A stretch of 64,000 nucleotides of DNA from Mermis nigrescens (GCA_036768485.1 JAVLUZ010000142.1:18225735-18289734), one strand, 5' to 3'; positions 44,715-55,960 are shown, counted from the first letter of the stretch. Notes: a model not told the origin generated them from the sequence alone. Translations and numbers: made by a program.

Positions 44715-45247
44715 GAATGAATGAAATAATTTATTACTGAAACGCGACAATTACAAAGGATGTAAAGGAGTAATAAAACGTACGGTCAAAGAATAAAAGT
44801 GTCAGCTAAAGGCGACGAGCGAGTCATGAAAATGACGATTTAAGCCCGCCCTATAATAAATTTGGATAAGTCGACATCAATTAATCTAGATTTGAATATA
44901 TTTAAGTTATGGGAAGAGACTACAAAATCAGGTAGGTGATTCCAGACAGAGATATACTTATAGAAAAAGTCAAATTTTTGTAAATTAGAACGGACAAGAG
45001 GAACAACTAGCTTGAAACGATTTGTGCAGCGAGTAGTATTTTTATTAAGCACAAAAAAATCTGTCATGGAAAGACAAGATTTTTGATTAATAATTTGATA
45101 CATCATACATAAGCAAATATGCAGGCGACGTAATTCTAATTGACACAAGTTAAGTTGGTTAAGGCGTTTCTTGTTAGAAAGAGGGCTATGATATCCAACT
45201 ATGTATTTAGTAAATTTACGCTGAAGAGCCTCCAGCCTGTTGATATC
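44715..45247 (-). mobile_element. 5'-truncated LINE, same family as 32500
   Basis: On the minus strand one open frame from about 45247 to 44840 reads INRLEALQRKFTKYIVGYHS, then RLNQLNLCQLELRRLHICLC and MMYQ, and ends in VWNHLPDFVVSSHNLNIFKS and a stop. It aligns along its length with the copy at 32500-33095. The 3' tail is a TTCA simple repeat. Truncation at 45247 is at the VQRR-equivalent motif. Confidence 0.85.
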
Positions 45248-45595
45248 ACAGGCGCTCTATTTTAAACGTTTTTAGACATCCCAAAAAACGTGGAAAAATG
45301 CCGGGAAAAGTGGAAAAAAATTTTGGGTTCGGTCTATAATGTCAACCAAATTGCTGGGAAAAAAACAGTGGCCCGCACACGAACTGCAAGAGTCAGAAGG
45401 TCTACCTTACCCGCAGGGTCCAGCCCGCACATGTCAGGGGTCTGTCCCACCCGACCCAAATAAACCCGAGACTTTAGAACAGTTTTTAATGGCAGACAAA
45501 TTTCATGATTTTTTGACATTTTTAAGCCTTAAACATCAGGGCTGGTATGAGTAGGTTTTTGGGATCCTAAAAAATCTTGGGTTTTTGGGCAAAAT

Positions 45596-48222
45596 TAGTG
45601 ATCGATCGGGGCTCCGGCCCTGGCAATCCCCGGCCATTTTTGAGCATCCCCAGCCCCGGTCGAGGCAAGGTCAAAAAATGGCCGGGGCCGGGGAAAAATT
45701 TAGTGTAATTCGAATTTTGTACAGGCTGTGATACTGGCACTTATTTATCAATGAGCAAGTGTTAATTTTGACAAGTGTACTGATTAGACCATATGTATAC
45801 TTACTTAGTCCTTTATATAACTTTGCTACTTGTATAAATGGACTTTTACTGAATAAACGTTCAGGAAAATGTGCATGTTATCGATTCCTCCACTTAATTT
45901 ATTTAAACTAAATGCTACTTTTAACTCATTCATTCATAGCTATGGATAAAAGATTTAGAGTTGACAAATACGTTCTATTTCTAGTTGGAAATCGTACGTT
46001 TTCAACAATTTTTTTACAAAAAACACTTTTACATTTAATTAAATGGGAACCGCGTGCTTTAAAACGCGTTTCTTGTGTAATAGTCATTAGGAAGGAGGTA
46101 AATTATAGGCGAATGTAAACTACGCTGCAGAATTGCATCCGATCCGATAAACTAAATATGTCTCAAATAGTTTCCTAAGGTCCAGAGTTGAGGGAGGGGT
46201 GAAATCCTAAATTGGAGGACTAGAAAAGTAAGTCGTGGACTATTATTAGCCGACTCTATTTTGTTGTACGAGATTCTTGTGCTTGTACAAAGATCTCCGA
46301 AAAGGTCTTTGTATGAGCTAACAAATTTTTGTAGCTATATTAAATATATTTTCAAACATACACATTTTCGCATACTATCAGTATGTGACAGTGTTTTTTG
46401 TACTATGTACCTTTGTATATACATGAACAAAGATGGTCCCCAAAAGTCTTTGTACATTTTGCACACACAAATTTTTGGTTACGATAATATGGTACAGTAG
46501 CGATTTTAGTGTGGTAAAACAGGGTCTTTTGACTTTTGATTGTATATTTTAGTTAATTTCTGGGTTTCTAACGCCAAAAATTACTAGAATTGTCTCAAAA
46601 TGGCGCGAAGCTCCTAAAAATTTGACGTTTTTCCATTCTAAATTCAAATTTTGTCATTTTAAAGATATATAGGACAGACAATTTTTCATATCGGAGCGAA
46701 GCGCCGAAAATTTTTGGAATTTTACACCTATTTACACTCTTTATCTTCCCAAAAGTCTTTGTACATGTACAAAAATAGTCCTGAAAAGTCTTTGTACATC
46801 AGGAAAAATCTTTGGCGAATACAAAAAACACTGTTTTGTACATGCACATTTTTGTTTATTTTAATATGGTACAGTAACGATTTCAGTGTGGTAGAACATA
46901 GTTTTCGACCTTTAGTAGTGTATTTGGCTAATTTTTGGGTTTCTGAATATTTGACTTTTTTCCATTTTTCCATTCTAAGCGCAGTGTTGCTTATTACAAG
47001 ATTTAATTCGCATATTACAATTTTTGTAATATTTCTGATTTTGTAGTACAAGTTGTTTTAGCTTTCTCAGTCGAGTTTTATGTGTGAATTTCATCAGAAG
47101 CTCATAAAAATTGCGGCACTTTGTGCCGAACTAAATTTATGAACTAAATTCAGGCCGAATTATCACATTCAGAAGCACGGTCTTTCTGTATTCGGCGAAG
47201 ATTTTTGCTGATGCACAAAGATGTTTCAGGACCGTCTTTGTACATGTACAAAGATTTTTGAAGAACAAAATCTGTAAAAAGGTGTAGAATTCCTTATTGC
47301 AAATTCTATCATTTTAAAGATTTTCAGGGAGTAAGCGGCTGCAAAAATGGAGCCGCTTACCCCCCCCTTTCCTTAAAATGGCCGAGAAATATACATGTGA
47401 CAGGGGGTTTGGGCTATCCCCCATTCCCGCTTTGAAGCCCCAAACTTCTTTGGAAGCCAGAAAATATTTGACTACCCTCCCCAATTTTTTGGCGAAAACC
47501 TGCGCTTTTTGGCTATTTTTATGTGTTTTTTTTATTATTTTTGATCTAGTCGCTAACCCCCTTCTAAAAATGGCGAGGGACCCCTACCCTAGATTTCCAG
47601 CCGTTACATGTATACTGATTTACCCTCATAAAATTTTAAGCGATTACATGCATGTTTTATAGTGATAGTTTATCTATTTACTCTAGCTCACATTCTAAAA
47701 TAATGTATCACTTCGTGAAATTCTAATAGATAGTTACACTTTTGCCATACTAAAAAATTAAGTTCAAAAAATTCAAAAGGTTTTCACCAAAAATCGTCTG
47801 ACAGTGACTTGTGTCCTGGACCCTGGGGGGGGGTAATACCTCTCCTCCCTTATGGGAATGTGTGATGTATCATTTATTACATTCGATACCTATTGCATCC
47901 AATCGCTACAGCAGCAGTAGCTGTAGCGAAGATTCAAATGATATAGAGTGTGGTAATAGCAGCGACATAGACTTTATTGATGATTCAGACAATGAAACAC
48001 TGGACTAAATTTGTTTCTTGTGACATAAATAGTAATAAAACTTGATATTAAAGGGCGCACCTAACTTTGCGCTTGCCATTTACTACTGAATGGAGCAGTC
48101 GCTCATTATTTCTTTTTCTATGCCCATCCCAAGTATGTGTCATGCAATAATATTTTCCTTGTCTGACCCCGGCCAGCCCCGGCCCCGGCCCCAGCCAAAA
48201 AAGTCGTCCCGGTCGATCACTA
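45596..48222. mobile_element. Family F hAT element, copy F1, with nested I
   Basis: Ends TAGTGATCGATCGGGGC and, inverted, TAGTGATCGACCGGGACG. Flanks GGCAAAAT (45588-45595) and GTCAAAAT (48223-48230) match in 7 of 8 bases. GC-rich CCGGCC arrays lie inside both ends. After removing the I insertion it is about 0.92 kb and matches F2 in inverted orientation. Near the right end the plus strand reads SSSSCSEDSNDIECGNSSDI then DFIDDSDNETLD and stop (47904-48008), the Ser/acidic tail also found in F2. Confidence 0.83.
46166..47864 (+). mobile_element. Family I element nested in F1
   Basis: It runs from AATAGTTTCCTAAGGTCCAG to 'ttatgggaatgtgtg'. Flanks ATGTCTCA (46158-46165) and ATGTATCA (47865-47872) match in 7 of 8 bases. 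The F2 copy reads straight through this site (near 52700 on the minus strand), which confirms the insertion. Inside, 46391-46830 looks like a further insertion bounded by GTGTTTTTTGTAC and TACAAAAAACAC. Confidence 0.86.
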
Positions 48223-48329
48223 GTCAAAATTAAAGGAGTTCATTACTGGAAATAATGTTATTCCGTTGTTGAACAAGTGTCTAGAAATTCTGCAACTGAC
48301 CAATCATCTAATTGTTGATTTTCAAGTGG

Positions 48330-48565
48330 ATTCTGCTCCTGTTTCTGATGTCTGTACTGCGTTTCTCAATTTGCCAACTGATTAAGATGGTCTCAACAAA
48401 ACAAAATTTTTCAACCTTCGGTTTTATCCTTTCAAAATTGAGAAATTCACTGAGCACTGATACAGTCCAAAAGCTGGTGTTCATTAAACCAATGCCAATC
48501 AGCTTTGTGATCCAACCATGGTGGATACTGATGATTGCGATGATAGGGATATGTGATTACTGATC
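48330..48565 (+). pseudogene. hAT transposase C-terminal remnant, second lineage
   Basis: Between F1 and F2 the plus strand reads KQNFSTFGFILSKLRNSLST then DTVQKLVFIK. It fits the hAT dimerisation region (ERxFSxxGxxxxxxRxxLxxxxVxxLVFLKxN). The upstream transposase is missing. The Tyr-ending tail after VFIK is not conserved. Confidence 0.55.
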
Positions 48566-48941
48566 ACTGATCAGCACAGCAACAGTCGAATAAAGCTTTG
48601 TTTTGAATTTATCATATTTTTTTATGTTGGGTCTAATGATCGACCAGGACAACTTTTTTGGCCGGGGTCGAGCGGTACCGAGGCTGAAAAAAATCTCCGG
48701 CCCTGGCCGGGGCCGCAGTCAGACAAGGAAAATATTACTGCATGACTATTGACACATACTTGGGATGGGCATAGGAAGAGAAATAATGAGCGACTGCTCC
48801 ATTCAGTAGTAAATGGCAAGCACAAATTTAGGGCACTGATTATTGGCCAATGTTGGCCCCAAATTTTCTGTTAAAAGCCAATTTTGGCCAATAACGCGTG
48901 CATTAGGGGCCAATATTTGCAAGATTTAAAATTCTTATAGA

Positions 48942-49013
48942 GCTTCACATCCGTGGGTTTCGAACCCGGTACTTTCATGTTGGTAAACTCACGCGCGCGC
49001 ACTGCGCCATAGC
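48942..49013 (-). ncRNA. tRNA-like segment in left arm of M
   Basis: On the minus strand TGGCGCAGTGCG fits the Pol III box A and GGGTTCGAAACCC box B, with a T stem of five pairs (GGGTT/AACCC). The span of 72 nt equals a tRNA, but the acceptor stem pairs poorly and no anticodon arm is clear. It is more likely a tRNA-derived (SINE-like) piece than a working tRNA. Confidence 0.6.
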
Positions 49014-49338
49014 AAAATTGTGATCAAGATTCTGAAGAATGATACTAATGCTATCTGTTATATACAGTATACGCAGTTGCTATTTTTTGTTTGAAAGAGA
49101 TTGCTTATCCTATCTTTTATGCCTATGTAGTTTAAATTGTATGGTGGGTATTTCTAATTGTCGTTGGTTTGCCTCACGTATTGCAAAATCCTACATATGT
49201 ACCTACATAAATACATATGTACGTACATGTGTGCATAAATATTCTAATGCCATGTCAGTCTGTGATTTCAAATAGCTAGGTAGAGGTTACCTGCTTATGT
49301 AGCAGGACAATAGGTACGTATAAAGGTACCTACGCAAC

Positions 49339-49580
49339 TATAGTGTGTTTCATTTGATCGAGGGTTTTTTGAAAAGTTTTAAGTGGCTACAAAAGTGTTT
49401 TATACTAATGCGACAGCAAATAGGTATATTCTGCAGGATATCGAGTTGCATTATGATCTTTGATACTGCTAAGAGGCAAGACTGCATCATATAGGTATGT
49501 ACTTATAGGTCACTTTTGTAGCCTGGTTTATGTGGACTAAATTCAGCAGAAAAGCTTTCCAATAAACGAAACAGACTATA
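49339..49580. mobile_element. Family N MITE nested in M
   Basis: Ends TATAGTGTGTTTCATTTG and 'aacgaaacagactata' are inverted repeats; TA is the likely target duplication. Another N right end with matching interior lies at 41400-41530. Confidence 0.6.
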
Positions 49581-49808
49581 CTTAATTCTGGTCATACAGA
49601 TTCGGCGTGTGATATCTTACGCTTTATGGTACATATGATGTAAGTCTCTTTAACATTTACTTGAATAAGAACTCTGACAAATTGTTTTCATTGTTTTTCG
49701 TTTTGAAGTTTATTAGAAAAGAAGCAAATCCTTGATGAACCGTTCTCAAAAAATGGCGTCTATTTGTGAGCAGTAGGGTCCATTATACGTATAGCAGGTA
49801 CATTTAAC

Positions 49809-50085
49809 CATAGGTGGGCGGCTCCAAAGGTTAGGGGAAGGGGGGTGCAAAACTTATTCAAAGTCAAACATTGGCCTTAGAAATGGTGTTATGGCGAAAA
49901 AACACTATTTTTGAACGTTTTTCGTCGAGCTCTATCAATTGGCATCAATTGGCATCAAAAAACCTTGGAAAAGCAAAAAAAATTTAAAAATGAAATTCTG
50001 GGGGGTGTAGCTGGGTTTTTGCCATTTTTCGTTGGGTATTTTGCCTTCTGGGGGTGCATACCCCCGAACCCCATGCCCAGGTATG
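49809..50085 (-). mobile_element. Family D MITE nested in M
   Basis: It runs from CATAGGTGGGCGGC to 'catgcccaggtatg'. The perfect TSD CATTTAAC lies at 49801-49808 and 50086-50093. Confidence 0.86.
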
Positions 50086-51538
50086 CATTTAACATACCTA
50101 CATACATGCTTATGTAAGTAGGTACCTACATACCTACTAAATTTGTGTTACTGTACACGCAAATACAAACATGCAAAAGTGGGCAAAGCAGCTAATCCCA
50201 ATAGTCCGATGTGTCAGTTCGATTCTGCTGCTGGCAGATGCATGTATCGAGCGAGTATCAACGATGATCTTTCTATAGTATATTTGACGAAACCTCGTGC
50301 ATGGACAACAATTTTTGGACGACAAAACATATACCCTATACTTACTAAGCTATACCAAGCATCCACATTATTTCTATATTAACCTAACATCTTAGTGTTA
50401 CTATTGTAAGCAATTACATATTGCTTCAATGAATTAAAGACTTAAAAATAAGCAGATAAAAGAGAAATAAACAAAAAAAAAATAAATAATTGTGAATATA
50501 GCTGTTAGGCATAGAAAACAATAAGCTAAGCTGAACAGAATATGACTTTTCTATAGTATTTATGCTGATTCGATGAAAGAAATAGACGAGCAAAACAGTA
50601 CAATACAAAAGATTACGATTACATTGCACGAGAAATTAGTAAGCCAGAGATTAACTACACGCTTGGAAAACTTATCTCTCGAATATCAACAAAATCATAG
50701 GGGCGAAAAATGCTTGTACGACGAAAAATCATTTACCAAGATTAGGGAACATGCATAATCGAATTAAAATGATATTTAAAAAATTAATTGAAAACCACAC
50801 AAAAATGAAGACATTTGCTCTATTATTTGGCGCACAGCGCCCGAAATTAGTGAAAAATCGCATATATTAAAGCAAACAAATTCTATCTGGATGATAAAAT
50901 AAGTTGCCGTACCCTAGCATTTTTTAAGGTATATAAGTACATACATCGATTTATAAAACAATTTTACAGACACTGGTGAAAGTCCCTTGCATTTTAAACT
51001 TTATTGTTGAAGAATTATCGGTCAAACGTGCTTATTTTTGCAATAAAAATTGTTAATTGAGCTAAGCTATTCAAGAATGTATCGAATTGTTTCAATGCTT
51101 ACTCAAATCTTGATTATTAGATTACCTGAAGCGAAACACAACAGTAGCCTAAGCTTAATTTTAACGAAATTTAGCTTATTTTTGCAAATAAATAAATATT
51201 ATATTGCGTAATTCGGCAAAAATGATTCATTTTGTTCAATTTTTACTAATTTTTCATCGTTTTTACAGGCCCCGGCACTGGGGCCAGCCTGGCCCCAGCG
51301 TTGGGGCCGGGGCCTGGCACATCTCTACTTTATATGTATGTACATATTTTGTGTAATGATTTTGTTTGGAGTTGTATAGGTTGGTATATAGGTAACAATA
51401 ATTGACAAATCAGAAACTTTTTTTGCATCAATTCACTGAGTAAGATGAGCAATCTGTTTCATACAAAAATAGCAACTGTGTATACTGTATATAAGAGATA
51501 GCATTAGTATTATTCTTCTGATTTCTGATCACAATTTT

Positions 51539-51610
51539 GATATGGCGCATTGTGCGTGCGTGAGTTTACCAACACAAAAGTACGGAGTTCAAAACTCACA
51601 GATGCGAAGC
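51539..51610 (+). ncRNA. tRNA-like segment in right arm of M
   Basis: It is the counterpart of 48942-49013. Box A is degraded (TGGCGCATTGTG) and box B reads GAGTTCAAAACTC. The T stem is kept because the middle pair changed on both sides (G-C to A-T). Confidence 0.5.
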
Positions 51611-51779
51611 TTTTTAAGAATTTTGAATCTTGCAAATATTGGCCCCTAATGCAGTCGTTATTGGCCAATATTGGCCTTTAACGAAAAATTTGGGGCCAAC
51701 ATTGGCCAATAATCAGTGCCCAAAGTTAGGTGCCCCTTTTCAAATCAAGTTTTATTACTATTTATATCGCAAGAAACAT

Positions 51780-52067
51780 TTAATCCAGTGTCGCATTGTC
51801 TGAATCATCATTAAATTCTATGTCGCTGCTATTATCACACTCAATATTATGTGAATCTTCACTACTGCTACTGCTGCTGCTTGCATCGCATTCTACATGT
51901 TCATCAGCCTAAGTGCATGGGAGCTTCCACGTATTGAATCCAATTGCTTGCAAATTATGCTTCAGAAATAAGAGCTTATGAAGGTTTTCTGGCTTCAATT
52001 GAATTCTTGAACCATTAGCTAAATCACGAGCTGACTTGAATTTGCGTCTGCTGGACACAGATTTCAT
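51780..52067 (-). pseudogene. hAT transposase C-terminus in F2
   Basis: The minus strand reads MKSVSSRRKFKSARDLANGS then RIQLKPENLHKLLFLKHNLQ, the hAT dimerisation motif (RR...LKPE.....LFLK.NL). The frame continues AIGFNTWKLPCT, an in-frame TAG, then ADEHVECDASSSSSSSEDSH and a Ser/acidic tail to the stop. The same tail occurs in F1. The upstream catalytic part is absent and a Q-like element sits just beyond. F1/F2 ORFs with SNRY motifs near 52556-52780 are of unclear meaning. Confidence 0.75.
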
Positions 52068-52124
52068 AGGCGGGCTGAGGTATTGTTTTGAGAGTTAAAT
52101 TATAGCAGCGAGCATACATGATCA

Positions 52125-52505
52125 TGGTTCATGGGGGGTTCGGGAGGTTTTCACCACCCCCCCCATTTTCTCCTTCCGCAAAAAACTTTTAGATCCCCAG
52201 AATTCACTTGTTTTAGAAAAATCATAGGAAGTGTCTAGATTTAAGCGTTTTTAGAGTGCAAATGGCTCAAAATTGTCAAATTTTTAGTGCTTTGCGCCAA
52301 TTTGTCATTAAATAGTCACTTTTTGCCTATATTTTGGTCAATTTAATGCAATTTTTCGAAATTTTTTTATGTTTTTATGTTTTAGAAAGAAAGAGTATCA
52401 TCAGAAATGCTTAAAATCGTATTCTCAATGAATATCAAGCATTTTTACGATAAAAAAGGCACTTTAAAAATTTTTTGATTTCACCATTCCTGGAAGCGAT
52501 TAGAA
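52125..52505 (+). repeat. Family Q-like repeat in F2
   Basis: It begins 'catacatgatcatggttcatgg' style Q left end (split as catacatgatc and atggttcatggggg) and carries the 'gagtatcatcagaaatgct' block. It interrupts the F2 transposase remnant. Right end not fixed. Confidence 0.5.
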
Positions 52506-53048
52506 ATGATGGCGCACAGTAAATGCCCTAACAGAGCATAAATTTTCCAAGCAAGTTAAAATAAGAAACAAAGACTTTGAATATAAATGAGAAAGTTCTG
52601 ATTAAAAACAGAAGTAATAATCATTATTAACAAAACCAGAAACAGAAGTAGTGGAATCATAGAGATGTAGCGATTGGACGGAATGGGTATTGGACGTAAT
52701 AAATGAGACATATATAGTTTATCGGATCGAACGCAATTCTGCAGCGCAGTTTTGCCTACTTCCGTCCTTATAACAATCACACTAGAAACGCAAACGCGTT
52801 TTAAAGCAGGCAGTTCCCATTCAATTAAATGTAAAAGTGTTGTTTGTTAAAATAGTTTTTTGAAAAGGTACAATTTCCTCTTAGAAATAGAACGTATTTG
52901 TCAACTCTAAATCTTTTAGCCACTAGCTACAAATAAATGAGATAAGAGTAGCATTTGGTTTGATTAGTTAAGTGAATGAATCGAAAACATGCAGATTGTC
53001 CTGAACATTTATTCAGTAAGAGCTCATTTATACACAGTAGCAAAGATA

Positions 53049-53453
53049 CAGTGGCCGCCACGCCATGAAAGATGACGCGCCATCACCCTCAGAATTATAA
53101 TGGATGATGCGTCGCAAGCGCTGCGTTACGTCCATCATGCGCAATCATCTCTTTTTTCTATTCAGCGCCATTAACCTCCATCATCCCGTTAATCTGGCGA
53201 TGCAGACAGCGCAATTTGGCTATTAATAGCACCAACAAGAAGGAAGCGCGCCAGCATTCACGTGCGCACTTCCTTGTTGGCGCTATTAATAGCTAAATTG
53301 CGTCGTCCGCATGCCAGATTACGGGATGATGGAGGTTAATGGCGCTGATAAAAAAGAGATGATGGCGCATGATGGACGTAATGCGGCGCTCATGACGCAC
53401 CATCCATTATAATTCTGAGGGTGATGGCGTGTCATCTTTCATGGTGACCACTG
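53049..53453. mobile_element. 405-bp nearly perfect palindrome, TA TSD
   Basis: Two arms of about 190-200 bp are inverted copies with few differences (left CAGTGGCCGCCACGCCATGA, right ending 'catggtgaccactg'), with only a short loop near 53243-53268. TA flanks both ends (53047-53048 and 53454-53455). F1 has the uninserted sequence near 45810-45820. Confidence 0.9.
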
Positions 53454-54007
53454 TATAACAAGGACTAAGTATACATATGGTCGAATCAGTACAGTTCTCA
53501 AAATTAACATTGATAAAAAAATAATTGGCAGTATCAAATCCTGTACGAAATACGAATTACACTAAATTTTTCCCGGCCCCGGCCATTTTTTGACCATGCC
53601 CCGGCCGGGTTAGGGATGCTGAAAAATGGCCGGGGATAGCCGGGACCAGGGCCAGGGCCCTGGTCGATCACTAGTTGGGTCCTTTATATGCAGGCTTGGC
53701 AAGGCTGGGTTTTTTTAATCTGGGTTTTTTGGGTGCAAAACATCATTGGGTTTTGGGTATCTTATCTATAGGTTACCAATTTTTCAAATAGACTGAAATA
53801 AATACTGTAGGTGATTCAAATTTTATTTCCAATCTCTTTTTGTTTACTTTATGCTGTTACTTCCTTTGACTAGTAAAGGCCAATCAATCTCAGTCTGGTC
53901 AACACAATGCCCATGCTAAAAAATCTCAACCCCTAGCTTATAACTGCCATCATTTCTCAACATACTTGCAAGTGTGCAATTCAATTTTATAGAAAAATGG
54001 TTACAAG

Positions 54008-54256
54008 CATAGGTGGGCAGCACCAAAGTTCTGGGGGGGGGGTGAAAAAATTTTCAAAGATCAAAAATGGTCCTAAAAGTGGTCGTATGGCGAAAAAACA
54101 CCATTTTTCGACGTTTCTCATCGAGCACTATCCAATAAAAAATCGCTAAAAAGCAAAAAATTCAAAATTTGAATTCTGGGGAGTATTTTGATTCCTGGAG
54201 GGGTTTTTCAACTTCTGGGGGTGCATACCCCCCCCGACCCCCCACGCCCATGTGTG
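54008..54256 (-). mobile_element. Family D MITE
   Basis: It runs from CATAGGTGGGCAGCACC to 'cacgcccatgtgtg'. Flanks GTTACAAG (54000-54007) and GTTACGAG (54257-54264) match in 7 of 8 bases. Confidence 0.83.
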
Positions 54257-54264
54257 GTTACGAG

Positions 54265-55272
54265 TCTGATATGGTATCCCTATTTCCAAATATTTTTTGA
54301 GAGCCAGTGCATTTTTTGATTAAAGTCTGTTAGTGTCCGAGCAATGAAGAGAAAGATACATACATATATGTGGCAGTCGCAATGAACGATCGATTTTGTT
54401 GTTGGATTTCAATATTAGCTGAATAAAGTTGTTGTTCTTTGTTTGTTTCGTGTCTTGCAGCTGGTGGAAGTATTCCCAGCTACTGTATGTAGCTCTAGTT
54501 GTCATTTCCATTAAAAAACCCAACAAAACAAAAAATCAAGAAAAAAAATTTTAAAATTTTTAAATCTGGTTTCTTACCATCTCTGTTTATATGTCACAAA
54601 GTAAGCCAAGTCAATATTTATAAGTGCATAAGGTGGGATCCATTAACACAGGCAATCAAACTTACTTAGCTATTTACGCTCGTGTGGTGCCGTGTCTCAC
54701 ATAACCTTCTTAGTGTAGCGCAATGATTAACGTAAAATGAAGTGAAATATTAAGACAAGAAGAGTAGTTAATTAAAAAAATCAGTTTGTCAAACATTTTG
54801 ATGTCACTTAAATAAACGCTTATTTCCTTAAGTTCTTTATTCCGGCAGAGGGCAAAGGACAAACTTCTTATCCGCTTTGTTCCTTCCTTTCTACTACAGA
54901 TATTTTTGCAAACACTGCTGTCGTTGCATCGCAGCAACTTGTTGGATAAGCTATTTGCATACCTATGTATTGCGCTTAATATACCTATGGCTTATTTTTT
55001 TGTGAGCAACTTGTTACTTTGAGACATTTACATATAGATATTTTAGCTAAACATGGAGTTTTAGAATCGAGAATCTTGTTTTAACCCGACTGGTGAATCT
55101 CAACCCGTGACCGGAAGTTGTCAGTATTCTGCCGACCTTGGGTCGGGTCGTGTTGTCGGGTCCTGAATTGTCATCTCTAATCCAGGGTTGCCAAGTTGGG
55201 GTCTTCTCCCCATTTCCGGGTTTTTGAGGCCGTTGGAGACGTCTTTTGGCGATTGAGGTCTTTTAATCTATA
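54265..55272. other. No gene recognised
   Basis: A 24-nt candidate exon (54471-54494) is noted under rejected items. A 75-codon minus ORF (54710-54937) has no known domain. Otherwise nothing could be supported. Confidence 0.35.
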
Positions 55273-55280
55273 GTTACGAC

Positions 55281-55540
55281 CACACCTGGGCGTGGGGGTT
55301 TGGGGTATGCACCCCCCCCGATAAACCAAAATAACCTCCCCCAGAAATCAAAATACCCCTAGAATTCAATTTTTGAGAATTTTTCGTTTTTTCCGCAATT
55401 TTTTGATGCCAATGGATAGTGCTTGATGAGAAACGTCGAAAAATGGTGTTTTTTACGCCATACCACCATTTTTAAGGCCGTTTTTTGACCTTTGAAAAAT
55501 TTTGCACCCCTCCCCAGAATTTTCTTGCTGCCCACAAATG
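55281..55540 (+). mobile_element. Family D MITE
   Basis: 260 bp, starting CACACCTGGGCGTGGGGG and ending 'gctgcccacaaatg'. Perfect TSD GTTACGAC at 55273-55280 and 55541-55548. Confidence 0.88.
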
Positions 55541-55739
55541 GTTACGACTAATATTAAAAATTTTGACGTCATCAGCGAACATTTAAACCGAATTAAAAAT
55601 GTTATCACATATATCATTTATTTAAATCCAAAAGAGCGTAGGTCCAGGACGCTTCCTCGGATGACATTGCTAGTAACGGGCATGTAATCCGAAAAAGACT
55701 GATTAATGCAAACACACTGTGAGAACTATAAAACGGATA

Positions 55740-55960
55740 AGCGCGGAATTTTGGACAATTTTTGTAATTCGAAAATGCGTTTTAGAGAGGCAAAATGTCA
55801 AAAATTTTCCGGCGCTTAGCGCCGAATCGATTTCACTTTATTACTTGTCAGTAGGCTGCGCTGGATTCAGATAATTTTTGTAATATAAAAATGCGTCTTA
55901 GAGATAGAATTTCAAAATTTTGTGGCGCTTCGCGATATTTTGATACAATGTTGAATTTAA
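55740..55960 (+). repeat. Two diverged units related to the 43195 tandem repeat
   Basis: 'aatgcgttttagagaggc' at 55776 and 'aatgcgtcttagagatag' at 55889 mark two shortened units, each followed by a GGCGC-type hairpin (55810, 55924). Confidence 0.6.

Larger units (their letters stand above)
48832..51721. mobile_element. Element M, 2.9 kb, long inverted repeats, nested in F2
   Basis: At least 270 bp at each end (48832-49105 and 51443-51721) are inverted copies, starting GGCACTGATTATTGGCCAAT. Flanks AAATTTAG (48824-48831) and AAAGTTAG (51722-51729) match in 7 of 8 bases. F1 carries the empty site (AAAGTTAG once, near 48063-48070 on the minus strand). Each arm contains a tRNA-like segment. The interior holds N and D copies, a 61-codon ORF (50573-50758, coiled-coil-like) with no known family, and a lone E-type GC-rich end at 51268-51330. 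No transposase was seen. Confidence 0.87.
48634..53673. mobile_element. Family F hAT element, copy F2, with nested elements
   Basis: Ends TAATGATCGACCAGGACAAC and, inverted, TAGTGATCGACCAGGGCC. The 8-bp TSD GTTGGGTC is perfect (48626-48633 and 53674-53681). It contains element M (48832-51721), a Q-like insertion (about 52125-52505) and a palindromic MITE (53049-53453), and keeps the C-terminus of a hAT transposase. It is the most complete F copy here and links the TAGTGATCGACC ends with hAT. Confidence 0.87.

Noticed and set aside
48942..49013. A functional tRNA gene
   Set aside because: Box A and B fit, but the acceptor stem is poorly paired and it lies in a transposon arm duplicated at the other end.
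54471..54494. A 24-nt segment between a gtcttgcag acceptor and a GTATGT donor on the plus strand
   Set aside because: Tempting as the next exon after 36584-36634, and the phase fits, but eight codons without a recognised motif 18 kb away are not evidence.
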